Assembly (NCBI RefSeq): GCF_019598945.1 | Contig: NZ_CP080598.1 | Coordinates: 1,178,001 to 1,242,000 of the forward strand | Reading direction: 5' to 3' | DNA from: Sphaerospermopsis torques-reginae ITEP-024 | Lineage (GTDB): Bacteria > Cyanobacteriota > Cyanobacteriia > Cyanobacteriales > Nostocaceae | Length of the DNA: 64,000 nt | Shown: in pieces, positions 24,899-33,705 of the stretch | Numbering within the stretch: position 1 is the stretch's first letter | How the letters are laid out: each line of letters begins with the position of its first letter | Notes under the pieces: generated by a model | What the model saw: the letters and a program-made list of their open reading frames with translations, nothing else | Database searches by the model: none | What the model was told of the DNA's origin: nothing | Program-made: the position numbers and the translations under genes

Positions 24899-25405
24899 AT
24901 GCGGGTCAAAGGTAATCCTGATAAGGCAAGGGCTTTGCGACAAGCAATGATTGTCACCATGAAACAACATCCTGACCCAGTTGCATGGGCTGGATTTTCA
25001 CTCATTGGTCTTGCACAACAGCCACCATCAACCTTAGCTCCCTCCCAAAAAACGCAAATAGTAGGACGGGTTTCATGTTCTGGGATAAGTGGTGATTCTC
25101 TCAGTAGCGGGAGACCTATGAAAAAAGCAACACTGGAATCAACCGCTCAGGGCTTTAAGCTACGTATTGTGGAGTTAGGAACAGAACATTTATTAGAGCT
25201 TGACAATAACCTTGTTGTGCAAGCTGCTAGTACAGATGGTGGTTATTGGAATCTAGTTGCCTATAACGATTCTAAAGAGCCAGTTAAAATTAACCAAGAT
25301 GGTTCTTTTAATATTGGGATGATGGTGTCTACACGTAGCGTTTGTAATTTTAGTGGCAAATTAGAATTTCTAGGGGATGCAAAGAGTAAATTATTTAGTA
25401 ACTAA
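24899..25405 (+). pseudogene. Remnant carrying the last part of a CHAT-domain protein joined to unrelated sequence
   Basis: A 168-residue frame. Residues 4-40 (KGNPDKARALRQAMIVTMKQ, then HPDPVAWAGFSLIGLAQ) read like the conserved C-terminal end of CHAT (caspase-like) domains, where ALRQAM...P..WAAF.LIG closes the fold. The catalytic His and Cys would lie upstream, but a stop codon (24893-24895) directly precedes the ATG. The remaining 125 residues (RVSCSGISGDSLSSGRP...VSTRSVCNFSGKLEF) match nothing I know and look like a small extracytoplasmic beta domain with two Cys. It may be translated as a chimera. CHAT-TPR proteins and Ser/Thr kinases often co-occur in Nostocales, and a kinase follows here. 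Confidence 0.55.
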
Positions 25406-25471
25406 TGCAGTGCTGGATTTGCGTGGGAGTAATATAATTTTCATCGGCAATACCCACAAGGATGAGTGCTG

Positions 25472-26584
25472 ATGATTGGAACTGTTCTCAAAGGCCGATA
25501 CAGCATAATTAAGCAAATCCGTAGTGGTGGCTTCGGCGAAACCTACATTGCTGAGGATAATGATATTCCCAGCACACCCAAACCTAAGTGTGTCGTCAAA
25601 CGGCTCAAACCCCAAGTTGTCAACTCAGAGGTTATCCGCCTGTTTGAACAAGAAGCTAAGGTCTTGTTGGATCTGGGGAATAATCACGATCGCATCCCGA
25701 AACTTCATGCTTACTTCGAGCTAGGTGGTCAATTCTTCCTGGTGCAAGACTTGATTGAGGGTCAAGACCTCAGCCATGAACTACTGCCCGGTAGACCTTG
25801 GCAAGAAGCCAATGTGATCACACTTGTTATGGAAATTCTCACCCTCATCTCTCACATCCATCAACACCAACCCCCGACTATCCACCGTGACATCAAGCCA
25901 GAGAATATCATTCGTCGAGCTTCTGATGGCAAATTGGTTTTAATTGATTTTGGGGCTGTTAAACAAATCACAACTTTACAAATTAATGCCCAGGGGCAAA
26001 CAACTCCTACCGTCTCTATTGGGACTCCTGGCTATATGCCCCACGAACAGGCTTCTGGTAGACCCCGTCTGGCCAGCGATGTTTATGCGGTGGGTATGAT
26101 TGCTCTGCAAGCACTGACTGGTATTTTTCCCCATCAATTACCCGAAGACCCGGATACAGGAGAAGTTCTCTGGCAAAGCTTTGTTAATATCAGTCCAGAT
26201 TTTGCTGCTATTCTGAATAAAATGGTGCGCTACCAGGTTTCAGAACGCTATTCCTCTGCGGTTGAGGCACTGCAAGCACTTTCTTCTCTCAACCAGACAA
26301 CTCAGCAAAATACAATCTTACATTTTTCACAACAGGTTACACCTCTACAAAATACAACCTTACATTTTTCACAACAAGTTACACCTCAGCAAAATACCAC
26401 TTTACATTTTTCACAACAAGTTATTCCTAAGCAAAAGACCTTTCCTTTAAGAATAATTACTGTCGTAGTTGCTGTGATGACCATGAGTGTTGTTGTCTGT
26501 GCTGGTCTATTTTTTCGAGGTTTTGTTTTGGATAACCCCACAGGGGAAGAACACACACCTCCTAAACAAGAACGTGCATATTAA
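25472..26584 (+). CDS. Hanks-type Ser/Thr protein kinase with one membrane helix
   Basis: A 370-residue kinase of the cyanobacterial Pkn type. Visible motifs are the Gly loop GRYSIIKQIRSGGFGETY, VAIK-type Lys in CVVKRLKP, catalytic loop IHRDIKPENII, DFG in LIDFGAVKQ and IGTPGYMPHEQ in the activation segment. After the kinase domain come three copies of a 14-residue repeat (TLHFSQQVTPQQNT type, 42-bp DNA repeats), one hydrophobic helix (IITVVVAVMTMSVVVCAGLFF) and only about 22 further residues, so the usual large sensor domain is missing. An in-frame GTG lies at 25466, but ATG 25472 has aagga about 10 bases upstream. Targets are unknown. Confidence 0.92.
   Translation: MIGTVLKGRYSIIKQIRSGGFGETYIAEDNDIPSTPKPKCVVKRLKPQVVNSEVIRLFEQEAKVLLDLGNNHDRIPKLHAYFELGGQFFLVQDLIEGQDLSHELLPGRPWQEANVITLVMEILTLISHIHQHQPPTIHRDIKPENIIRRASDGKLVLIDFGAVKQITTLQINAQGQTTPTVSIGTPGYMPHEQASGRPRLASDVYAVGMIALQALTGIFPHQLPEDPDTGEVLWQSFVNISPDFAAILNKMVRYQVSERYSSAVEALQALSSLNQTTQQNTILHFSQQVTPLQNTTLHFSQQVTPQQNTTLHFSQQVIPKQKTFPLRIITVVVAVMTMSVVVCAGLFFRGFVLDNPTGEEHTPPKQERAY
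26309..26435 (+). repeat. 42-bp tandem repeat inside the kinase gene (three copies)
   Basis: Units of the form acttacatttttcacaaca...cctcagcaaaatac repeat three times in frame, each encoding a 14-residue unit LHFSQQV(T/I)PxQ(N/K)T. Conservation at the DNA level points to recent tandem duplication, so copy number may vary between strains. Confidence 0.85.
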
Positions 26585-26724
26585 ACATCTTAATTTTTTT
26601 CACAGTATATTTAATCTGAATGAAATACACATACAGCACATTTTATCTACATGAGGTACACTATGAGCGGGTAATACTTGTACTGGGCTTGTCAAAGTAT
26701 GTCTGCGCTACAAGGGTTTTATCT

Positions 26725-26962
26725 AGGACTTACGCAAGATGTGACTGAAAACCTTATTCTTACGCAATACTTTTCGGTTAAGCCCAAAACAAAGAAATAA
26801 CGTAGGTTGGGTTGAGGAACGAAACCCAACATTTACAAGGGTTTGTTGGGTTTCCACACGGTAAACCCAACCTACAAAAATCCTTAACCGAACAGTATTG
26901 TATTCTTACGTAGGGGTAATTCATGAATTACCCCTACTTTCGTTCCCTTTTCCGTAAGTCCT
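26725..26962. mobile_element. MITE-like nested foldback element
   Basis: Ends taggacttacg (26725-26735) and cgtaagtcctg (26952-26962) are inverted repeats. Inside lie nested pairs: cggttaag/cttaaccg, gtaggttgggtt (26802-26813)/aacccaacctac (about 26864-26875) and a perfect 28-bp palindrome (26910-26937). There is no coding capacity. Such nested structures suggest successive insertion of small elements. Confidence 0.7.
26910..26937. repeat. Perfect 28-bp palindrome
   Basis: The left arm gtaggggtaattca is the exact reverse complement of the right arm tgaattacccctac with no spacer. It is embedded in the MITE-like element and could extrude as a cruciform. Confidence 0.85.
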
Positions 26963-27094
26963 GTTATCATTACCTTGTTCACGAATTTGATTATCTGTAA
27001 TCAATCTTTAGGTATTTTAACTGGAAATACACTTATATTCTATTTTACGCAATATTTCTTGATACTTTATCCGTAAAATTTCTGAATTTATATT

Positions 27095-27319
27095 TAGGGC
27101 TTGCTGAATAAAGGCAAAACCCAGATAAATCAAAGGTTTGGGGCTGAACAATAGGAAACAAAGTGCAAGATTTTTGAAGGTTAGACCTAAAAAACTGTGC
27201 ATTTTGGGGCTAAGAAATCCAAAAATTTGGGGATGACAGATAGCTGAAACTGTTCCCTGTTCCCTGTTCCCTGTTCCCTGTTCCCTGCCTCAACGGAAAG
27301 ACTTTTTCAGCAACCCCTA
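27095..27319. mobile_element. Transposase-less IS remnant/MITE
   Basis: Left end tagggcttgctgaataaa and right end ctttttcagcaacccct are inverted repeats (about 14 of 18 positions match), a layout typical of insertion-sequence ends. The 225-bp interior has no transposase and contains a gttccct STRR (five units, about 27250-27287). Confidence 0.6.
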
Positions 27320-27490
27320 TTTACTAAAGATACTGTGAATTTTGGTTAGTTTTTATAGGATTTTGGGAATTTTTATTCCATGAATCATAATTTTTGAGAC
27401 AAGTAGAACGACGGTAAAAGCCAAAGTAGTTGAACTTATATAAAATTTAGCTGGTTAACAACTTACTTAACTCCTTGTGTTGTGAAGGCA

Positions 27491-27515
27491 ATAAAAAAGT
27501 CCGCAAGTGCGGACT
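27491..27515 (-). terminator. Terminator-like hairpin on the minus strand
   Basis: Stem agtccgca/tgcggact with a 2-base loop (27498-27515). Read on the minus strand it is followed by TTTTTTAT. It lies about 640 bases past the hglT-like stop, beyond another terminator, so it may end a separate transcript. Confidence 0.65.
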
Positions 27516-27912
27516 ATGGACATTGGATAAGGTTAAGTTGTCACCAAGAGAGCCTACAAGATGTTAGACTTACTTTGTATTTTTACTGACAAAATATGAA
27601 AAATCAAGACTGTGACTGTAAATCTTGAGACATAATAGCAGTAATTATGTCTGAGAAATAACAGATTTTCTAGTTTATGTAGTTTCTAAAAATTTAATCT
27701 TGACATAAGAGTGCATTGAAATCACGAAAACTTGAGACAAAATTAAAGGAATTTTGTCTGTAATTTTGTGGTCATTCAAGAGTGAGGATTGAGGAGTAAG
27801 GATGTTGAAAAAAAACAAAAAAACAAAAAAAACAAAAAAAACAAAGAAGAATATTGGTTAAAAAGCTGACTGCTGAGTAGTAATAGGTGAATACTGAGAT
27901 TTTTTGGATAAT

Positions 27913-27941
27913 AAAAACCCCATAAGTCATGACTTATGAGG
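27913..27941 (-). terminator. Terminator of the hgd-glycosyltransferase operon
   Basis: The palindrome ataagtcatgacttat with flanking C/G pairs (27918-27941) is followed on the minus strand by TTTTTATTAT. It is 214 bases downstream of the last gene of the minus-strand operon (hglT-like). Confidence 0.65.
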
Positions 27942-28113
27942 TCTAAAGATTTTTAGGCACAGTTGAGGGCAATACCAGGATGATCAACAGTGAGAGTAGG
28001 TCATGTCTCTGCTGATAAAACCGTGGCACAGTTTGCTCATGTCTCCAACTTGTAACCTAAAAGCCCACAGGTCAATTACTGGAATACTCTACCAGACATA
28101 ATCAAAGATATGT

Positions 28114-28135
28114 AGCCAAATTGGCTTTTTTTTTT
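28114..28135 (+). terminator. Plus-strand terminator-like hairpin with a T10 tract
   Basis: agccaaattggct is followed immediately by ten or more T's on the plus strand. The short stem makes it weak, but the U-tract is long. No plus-strand gene lies within 1.5 kb upstream. Confidence 0.45.
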
Positions 28136-28154
28136 AACCTGTGGGTGCTAATAA

Positions 28155-29417
28155 TTATGAGGAAGACTCAACTATTTGGGGTATACCAACTAACTGATAG
28201 AGCTTATCTTCAAATTTTTGGCTACATACTGACCAATCAAATTCTAAGATAGAAGGACGAGCTTGTGCGGATAATTGGGCTTTTAGGTCAGGATTTTGCA
28301 GTATTGCAATTATCTTGTCAGCAAAATCTTTGGGGTTATTAGCTTCAGCAAGAAAGCCATTATAACCAACTATTACTTGTTCAGCAGTAGAGGGAGCCAT
28401 AGCAGCGACTACAGGAGTTCCTGATGCTAAAGCTTCGTTATTTGTAGTGCAGAAGTTTTCCGTTACTGAAGGGTTAATAAAAACATCTGCTCGAGCGAAC
28501 CATCCCAAAAGTTCAGTACCGTGAGATTCACCCCAAAGCGTTACACCGTGGAGGAATTTTTGAGCGCGACGACGAATTTCTTGATCTAATGGACCGCTAC
28601 CAACTATGACTAAATGAACATCAGGAATTTGAGCAGCTATCAAGGGATAAGCATCTAAAAGTTGTGTGACATTTTTCTCGGCAGTGATGCGTCCTACAAA
28701 TAAAATTGTAGGTCTTTTATCGTTAGGAATTGGATCATAACAGATGTTTCGGGGATGGAATTTTTCACAATTAATTCCTTGATAGGGGACGTATTCACCG
28801 CGTAGACATTCTAGTTTTTGGTACTTGGAAAGTTGTTCCCTAGAAGAAAATATATTGAGGGTGTAAGCATTACTAAATTGCTTAACTAATAATGGAATTA
28901 TGGGACGCATCAATCCGAATAGAAAATCACCTAAATAATATCGAATATAGGCGACGATATCGGTATGAAAAACGGAGATGATGGGGGTTTTAGTGCGTTT
29001 GGCGTAATCAACTCCTACTGGTCGTCCATAACCTTGTAGGAAAACTGAATATAGCCCTCTCATTTGGGCTGCTTCTTCAACGACGATGATGTCAGGCTGA
29101 AACTTTTCCAGTAATTTAGTATCGCTCCAATGACGATAGTGCAATGGTTGAGGTAGAGATTTATAGAATATTAGCGGTTCTGTGGGGAAAGCATAAGATG
29201 AAAAGTTGGGAAAAGATTGTAGTTCTTCTAATCCCGACATGGGACGATTTCCAATTTGTTGACTGTACTTATTGTTGATCTGTGGATGAATGAGAAAAAC
29301 TTCGTGTCCTTGTTCAAGTAACCAATGGACGCGCTGATGTACAGCAACGGATACTCCTGTTAAAAAAGGAGCATATAAACCTGTAAATAAGGCAATGCGG
29401 AGGGGTTGTTTTTTCAT
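28155..29417 (-). CDS. hglT: GT4 glycosyltransferase, probable heterocyst glycolipid glycosyltransferase
   Basis: A GT-B fold glycosyltransferase of 420 residues. The N-terminal domain begins with LRIALFTGLYAPFLTGV; the C-terminal nucleotide-sugar domain has TILFVGRITAEKNVTQLLDA, HLVIVGSGPLDQEIRR and the E-x7-E motif in SVTENFCTTNNEALASGTPV. In Anabaena PCC 7120, from memory, hglT (all5341) adds glucose to the heterocyst glycolipid aglycone and ends a gene row in the same order as seen here. The frame opens 17 codons upstream (29468), but MKKQPLRIALF is the natural start. It is the last gene of the minus-strand operon. Confidence 0.78.
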   Translation of the reverse strand: MKKQPLRIALFTGLYAPFLTGVSVAVHQRVHWLLEQGHEVFLIHPQINNKYSQQIGNRPMSGLEELQSFPNFSSYAFPTEPLIFYKSLPQPLHYRHWSDTKLLEKFQPDIIVVEEAAQMRGLYSVFLQGYGRPVGVDYAKRTKTPIISVFHTDIVAYIRYYLGDFLFGLMRPIIPLLVKQFSNAYTLNIFSSREQLSKYQKLECLRGEYVPYQGINCEKFHPRNICYDPIPNDKRPTILFVGRITAEKNVTQLLDAYPLIAAQIPDVHLVIVGSGPLDQEIRRRAQKFLHGVTLWGESHGTELLGWFARADVFINPSVTENFCTTNNEALASGTPVVAAMAPSTAEQVIVGYNGFLAEANNPKDFADKIIAILQNPDLKAQLSAQARPSILEFDWSVCSQKFEDKLYQLVGIPQIVESSS

Positions 29418-29559
29418 TTGTAGTTCACTTATTTCATGAATGTGCTGGTTTGAGGATTTACGCAGCAACTATCATGAAACTGTTGGTTTCTGCGCTGATA
29501 ATTAATAAAATTCCCAATCAAATTACAGAGAAGCTTCTGAATTTCTATCAAGAGTATGA

Positions 29560-30819
29560 CTAGAGAGAAATTTTCGGATCAATTGGTTGATCTAACCATT
29601 GATAAGGATGATATTCAACTAAGCGAATATGCCAAGGACTTTTAATTTTATAGGTAAGTCCTCGCCATGTTACTGTTGACATCCAGAGGGAAGATAACAT
29701 TGCTAAACCATAAAGCCATTGTGTTAAAGGAATAGCAATGAACATTTTGAGGATGTTGGTGAGTGAAATTTCTGGAATTGGTTGTCCTTGAGAGCGAATT
29801 ATTTCTTGTACTCCTAGTTCCATGACTAGCATTAACAAGAGTAATCCAATTGTGTAGATGCTATAGGTTTTAAATAAGGAAAATGCTTGATTCCATTCTG
29901 TGGCTAAAAATAATCCTAAAGCTAAGAGAATGGTGAGGGTAGGAAAGAGAATACTGGAAACTGCATCACTTACTAATGCTAACCAATTAGGATGATAAAG
30001 TCGAGAACAAAGTATGAGGCGTTGGAGAGATGGAAATAAAGTAGATAAATTGCTTTCTTCTCGGTTTACCATTAACAAAGAAGGGACAAATTTAATTTTC
30101 CATCCGTGTTTTTTGATGACTTTGTGTAGGAGCATATCGTCACCAAATGCTTCTCCCCATTTTTCCAGTATTTCTGTTTGTTGGAGGAGTTGTTTTTTAA
30201 TTGCTAAACTACCACCCCAAGGAACTTGAAATAGGAACATTTGCACGACGGTAGAAACGTTACCAGCGTAGCGTACTAAAGAACCCCAATATTTTCCTGT
30301 GGGTACATACCAACGGTTTCCTGTTGTTAGTCCTACTGTTTCATTGGTCAGGGGACTAACTAATTCTTTTAACCAATTTTTGTGTACGATGGTATCAGCA
30401 TCTACTAAGGCAATTACTTGGTAAGAGTCATCTAAATCGGAAACTGCTTGTACTAAAGAACTGCATTTGAGACTACAATTATGACGTACTGTTCTGAGGG
30501 TGCTAATTTGGAAATTAGTGGCTTTAGTTTCAGCGATGACTTCTTTGGCAATTTTCAAAGCTGGATCTTCTAGACTATCAATGATCAGCTTTAAATCGTA
30601 CTCTGGGTAGTTTTGATTTAAGAGCGATCGCACACAATTAGGTAAAAATGGATCAGCACCTCGTAAACAAAGAATTACTGCCGTTTTTGGTAGTTGTTTA
30701 TCTGATATTAATGGCTGTTTGTAGGTTCGCAAATACCATAAAAATATTAGCATTAAACATACCTGAATTACCAGCCAACCTATCAAAGAGTTAGATAGAA
30801 ATGTAGTCAAATCTGCCAT
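29560..30819 (-). CDS. Membrane GT2 glycosyltransferase (ceramide-glucosyltransferase-like)
   Basis: A 419-residue inverting GT2 enzyme with an N-terminal membrane helix (SLIGWLVIQVCLMLIFLWYL), a cytosolic catalytic domain (TAVILCLRGADPFLPNCVRS; DxD-type LVDADTIVH; WGGSLAIKK; GEAFGDDMLLHKV) and two to four C-terminal helices. The D, DxD and ED/DD spacing resembles ceramide glucosyltransferases (GT21), fitting glycosylation of a long-chain alcohol. It lies between the DUF2141 gene and the hglT-like gene in the glycolipid export row, but separated from DUF2141 by an STRR block. Confidence 0.8.
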   Translation of the reverse strand: MADLTTFLSNSLIGWLVIQVCLMLIFLWYLRTYKQPLISDKQLPKTAVILCLRGADPFLPNCVRSLLNQNYPEYDLKLIIDSLEDPALKIAKEVIAETKATNFQISTLRTVRHNCSLKCSSLVQAVSDLDDSYQVIALVDADTIVHKNWLKELVSPLTNETVGLTTGNRWYVPTGKYWGSLVRYAGNVSTVVQMFLFQVPWGGSLAIKKQLLQQTEILEKWGEAFGDDMLLHKVIKKHGWKIKFVPSLLMVNREESNLSTLFPSLQRLILCSRLYHPNWLALVSDAVSSILFPTLTILLALGLFLATEWNQAFSLFKTYSIYTIGLLLLMLVMELGVQEIIRSQGQPIPEISLTNILKMFIAIPLTQWLYGLAMLSSLWMSTVTWRGLTYKIKSPWHIRLVEYHPYQWLDQPIDPKISL

Positions 30820-30833
30820 TAGTTATTAGTCAT

Positions 30834-30966
30834 AGGGAATAGGGAATAGGGAATAGGGAATGGGTAATTGGTAATGGGTAATTGGTAATGGGTAATTGGT
30901 AATGGGTAATGGGTAATGGGTAATGGGGAGGTAAATAACCCAATTACCAATCACCAATCACCAATC
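30834..30966. repeat. STRR block between the DUF2141 and GT2 genes
   Basis: gggaata units (four) run into ggtaatt/gggtaat units (about ten) and then ccaatca units. This fills the space between two same-strand genes. Confidence 0.9.
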
Positions 30967-30968
30967 AT

Positions 30969-31436
30969 CTATGGATCAAGGGAATATTTCATGTTGATGT
31001 TAATGGTGGTATTTTTAGTCATTTTAAAACTGGCTTCTTTAAATTTGGGTGTACCAGTTTGGATAGAGACAATGGGATTTCTGGAAATGCCAAAACCTTC
31101 TGTGGGAATACCAAAAAAGTCTTTATTGAGTTTGCGATCGCCATTTTGATCGTCAACTACTGCTACTGCATAAGTTCCTGGTTTTAAACCAGAAAATACT
31201 TTTTTCACAGAACTACCAGTAATTTTAGTGCAGCCACTTTGAACTTCACTAGAACTACTCATAGGAAAGCCTTTTTCAGAGTTATAAATTCGGAAACAAA
31301 TTTCACCTGTTTTGTTACTTATTCCATTCACGACTACAGTTAATGCTGTGGTAGTTTGTGCATGGGCAGTGTTAGCACAACTGAAACTTAAAACAGTCGC
31401 CAGCAATAGATAAGAAATGCGAGATATTTTTAACAT
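30969..31436 (-). CDS. Exported DUF2141-family protein
   Basis: A 155-residue protein with a signal peptide (ISYLLLATVLSFSCANTAHA, about 5-24). The mature part has TALTVVVNGISNKTGEICFRIYNSEKG, SGCTKITGS and the family hallmark LKPGTYAVAVVDDQNGDRKLNKDFFGIPTEGFG. DUF2141 is a small beta-sandwich domain resembling transthyretin or CNA-B-like folds; no enzymatic role is known. The position inside the glycolipid glycosylation/export row suggests an extracytoplasmic accessory in glycolipid layer formation, by context only. Confidence 0.85.
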   Translation of the reverse strand: MLKISRISYLLLATVLSFSCANTAHAQTTTALTVVVNGISNKTGEICFRIYNSEKGFPMSSSSEVQSGCTKITGSSVKKVFSGLKPGTYAVAVVDDQNGDRKLNKDFFGIPTEGFGISRNPIVSIQTGTPKFKEASFKMTKNTTININMKYSLDP

Positions 31437-31460
31437 AAGCTGTGAGATATACCTTGTAGA

Positions 31461-32456
31461 TTAATTGCTTAAATATTCATTGGACAAACTTAAATTACTG
31501 TTAGTTTTGTTTTTTTGGGAACGCAAAATTTTAGCAGCGATCCACAAATCTTTAAGTAATAAAGATTCTGTTCCAGATAGCTTTTTAACAATAATCAAAT
31601 AACACAATATTTGCTCATATAAATTAAGTGAACTTTGACTGACTGAAAGTAAATATTCTTTGAGAATGCGCCAATGGGGAAATAAAACTTTGTCTTTGTT
31701 ACCTGAATCAAACCAAATGGAATACTCATAGAAATCTGGTAACATATCTAATGAATATTGAGGATATTTCTGAGTAAAAGACAGGTAACTTGGAAAAAAC
31801 ATACTCAAAGATTGTTGGGGATGAATCCTGGCAAAAAATAAGTATTCGGGAATTTCATAAAACTGCCCAACTGTACCAAGTCTTAATAATAAAATTCCAT
31901 CTGCATTGCCATAACCACCCATAGGAGTGATTTTTTGTAAGGCACTTTTGCGAATGACTCCATACATTTGATAACAGAGATGTTTAGTCAGTAATTCTTC
32001 AAATCTGATCTGTGGTTTTTCTGAGTTAGTATTGAGTTTAATGTCATAGTTTTGGAAAAAATTACCCTGTTCATCAATCAGATATGTGTGGGAATGGCAT
32101 AAGATATAATGCGGATTTTCCTCAAGTACCTGTATACATTTACTGAGAAAATCAGCAGCGTGTAAATCGTCGTAAGCTGCCCATTTAAAGTATTCACTAT
32201 TCGATAATTCAAAAACGCGGTTAAAATTACAAGCGCAACCAATATTAGTAGGATTACGATAGTAACGAATCCGGTGATCTTGTGCGGCGTAATTTCTACA
32301 AATTTCTTCAGTATTATCTGTGGAAGCGTTATCGGAAATAATTAACTCAAAATCACTAAATGTCTGATTTAACAGAGAATCTAGAGACTGTTTTATAAAT
32401 TTTTCGCCGTTGTATACAGGTAATCCAATACTTAATTTTGCTTGAGGTTTATACAT
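31461..32456 (-). CDS. GT2-family glycosyltransferase
   Basis: A 331-residue soluble GT-A enzyme. The opening LSIGLPVYNGEKFIKQSLDS and ELIISDNASTDNTEEICRNY are classic GT2, and the metal site is KWAAYDDLHAADFL. No membrane helices are seen. It is separated from hgdA by a 203-bp spacer containing degenerate repeats (gtagcgtggcgtagccac type). It probably acts on glycolipid head groups or envelope polysaccharide; donor and acceptor are unknown. Confidence 0.85.
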   Translation of the reverse strand: MYKPQAKLSIGLPVYNGEKFIKQSLDSLLNQTFSDFELIISDNASTDNTEEICRNYAAQDHRIRYYRNPTNIGCACNFNRVFELSNSEYFKWAAYDDLHAADFLSKCIQVLEENPHYILCHSHTYLIDEQGNFFQNYDIKLNTNSEKPQIRFEELLTKHLCYQMYGVIRKSALQKITPMGGYGNADGILLLRLGTVGQFYEIPEYLFFARIHPQQSLSMFFPSYLSFTQKYPQYSLDMLPDFYEYSIWFDSGNKDKVLFPHWRILKEYLLSVSQSSLNLYEQILCYLIIVKKLSGTESLLLKDLWIAAKILRSQKNKTNSNLSLSNEYLSN

Positions 32457-32659
32457 ACGTTATTCCCCACAAAAATATATATTACTGAGTAAGCATTCAG
32501 CCATCAGCTATGTAACTGAAAGATTGAAATAAAAAGAATCAAAAGAAATAGATGTAGATAACATTCCTCAACTGAAAACGCCTGAATCCTGGCTATGGGC
32601 TGTTAGCGTAGCGTGGCGTAGCCACTTACTGATAGCTGAATACTTACATTACTGATTAC

Positions 32660-33664
32660 TTATTTCATCAATTTTTGAATGTCAGTTTTTTGTAACCATT
32701 GATGAGTACGTTTCATGCCTTCTTCTAAATCAACTTTGGGTTTATAGTTTAATAAACTTGTAGCTTTAGCAATAGAATAAGCATAAGGACGACTCATAAA
32801 GTCTACTGACTCTGGGAGGATATCAGCTTTTTTGCGAAATAGTTTTTGTCCTTGGTTACGCACTTTAAGAAACAATTTCATTTCTTCTTTAGGCAAGGAC
32901 ATGGGAGCAGGTAAACCTTCCATTGCTGCGAGGTGAATAAAATATTCTTTCCAGGAATTTTTTTCGCCATCTGTGATATTAAATATTTCGCCATAAACTT
33001 CTTTTTCTATTGCTAAAAAGATGGCATCAATTAAGTTATCAACATACAAATGATTCATCACACCTTTACCATCATTGGCATAGGCAAATAATTTTTGACG
33101 CATCATTAATACTGGGCGCACTATCCAAGGAATACTACCTGGACCATAAACATCTCCTGCACGAATTATAATTACTCCAAAATCAGGAGATGAGTTAAGT
33201 TTTAAAACTTCTGTTTCTGCCTCAATTTTAGTTTGACAATAGGGGTTATTATCACTAGATAAGTTTCCATTTTCGGCAATATTATCGCTATAGTTAAAGC
33301 CATAAACTAAGACAGTGGAAAGATGAACAAATGTTTTCACACCAGCTTGTTTAGCAGCTTTAGCTATGTTGACAGTAGCTCCTACGTTTATTTCTTGAAA
33401 ACGTTTAATATCTCCTGCTTCTTCTGCTAGTTGGGCAGTGTGTAAAATAATGTCTACTCCCTGACAAGCTTTTTGCGCTATTTTTTCATCAGTGATGCTG
33501 CCAAAGATAATTTCTACTCCTAAGTTTTCGAGGTTTTTATCCTGTACTTGAGAAGTTTGTAAACCTTTGACTTTCATGCCTTGAGATACTGCTAATTCTG
33601 CTGCACGAGAGCCAATAAATTCGTCAGTTCCAGTGATGAGAATGGTTTTGTTTTTGATGTCCAT
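32660..33664 (-). CDS. hgdA: NAD-dependent epimerase/dehydratase, HgdA-like
   Basis: A 334-residue extended SDR: nucleotide-binding loop ITGTDEFIGSRAAEL (TGxxxxIG, residues 10-18), catalytic pair YCQTK (YxxxK, about 142-146) and IIRAGDVYGPG. In Anabaena the gene following hgdB-hgdC is a putative epimerase (hgdA) affecting heterocyst glycolipid composition; position and length agree. It may act on the sugar nucleotide or on a keto/hydroxy group of the lipid, and that is unsettled. The start is ATG, 41 bases after the hgdC-like stop. Confidence 0.8.
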   Translation of the reverse strand: MDIKNKTILITGTDEFIGSRAAELAVSQGMKVKGLQTSQVQDKNLENLGVEIIFGSITDEKIAQKACQGVDIILHTAQLAEEAGDIKRFQEINVGATVNIAKAAKQAGVKTFVHLSTVLVYGFNYSDNIAENGNLSSDNNPYCQTKIEAETEVLKLNSSPDFGVIIIRAGDVYGPGSIPWIVRPVLMMRQKLFAYANDGKGVMNHLYVDNLIDAIFLAIEKEVYGEIFNITDGEKNSWKEYFIHLAAMEGLPAPMSLPKEEMKLFLKVRNQGQKLFRKKADILPESVDFMSRPYAYSIAKATSLLNYKPKVDLEEGMKRTHQWLQKTDIQKLMK

Positions 33665-33705
33665 AATATTGATTAGTGAATATTCTGAGTTAATTTCTTG
33701 ACGAT

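Larger units (their letters stand above)
26585..28154. other. 1.57-kb gene-free region with foldback elements and terminators
   Basis: No convincing coding sequence on either strand. It contains two MITE-like elements (26725-26962 and 27095-27319), three terminator-like hairpins (27498-27515, 27918-27941, 28114-28135), an A-rich (aaaaaaac)n tract at about 27808-27846 and a long inverted repeat cccacaggt/acctgtggg (28064-28072 with 28137-28145). Unannotated small RNAs are possible; see findings. Confidence 0.6.

Noticed and set aside
27808-27846. (aaaaaaac)n tract as a regulatory poly-A element
   Set aside because: Simple low-complexity slippage sequence with no gene beside it.
28020-28135. 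6S RNA or another known housekeeping RNA
   Set aside because: A terminator-like end exists, but I could not recognise the conserved features of 6S, SRP, RNase P or tmRNA.
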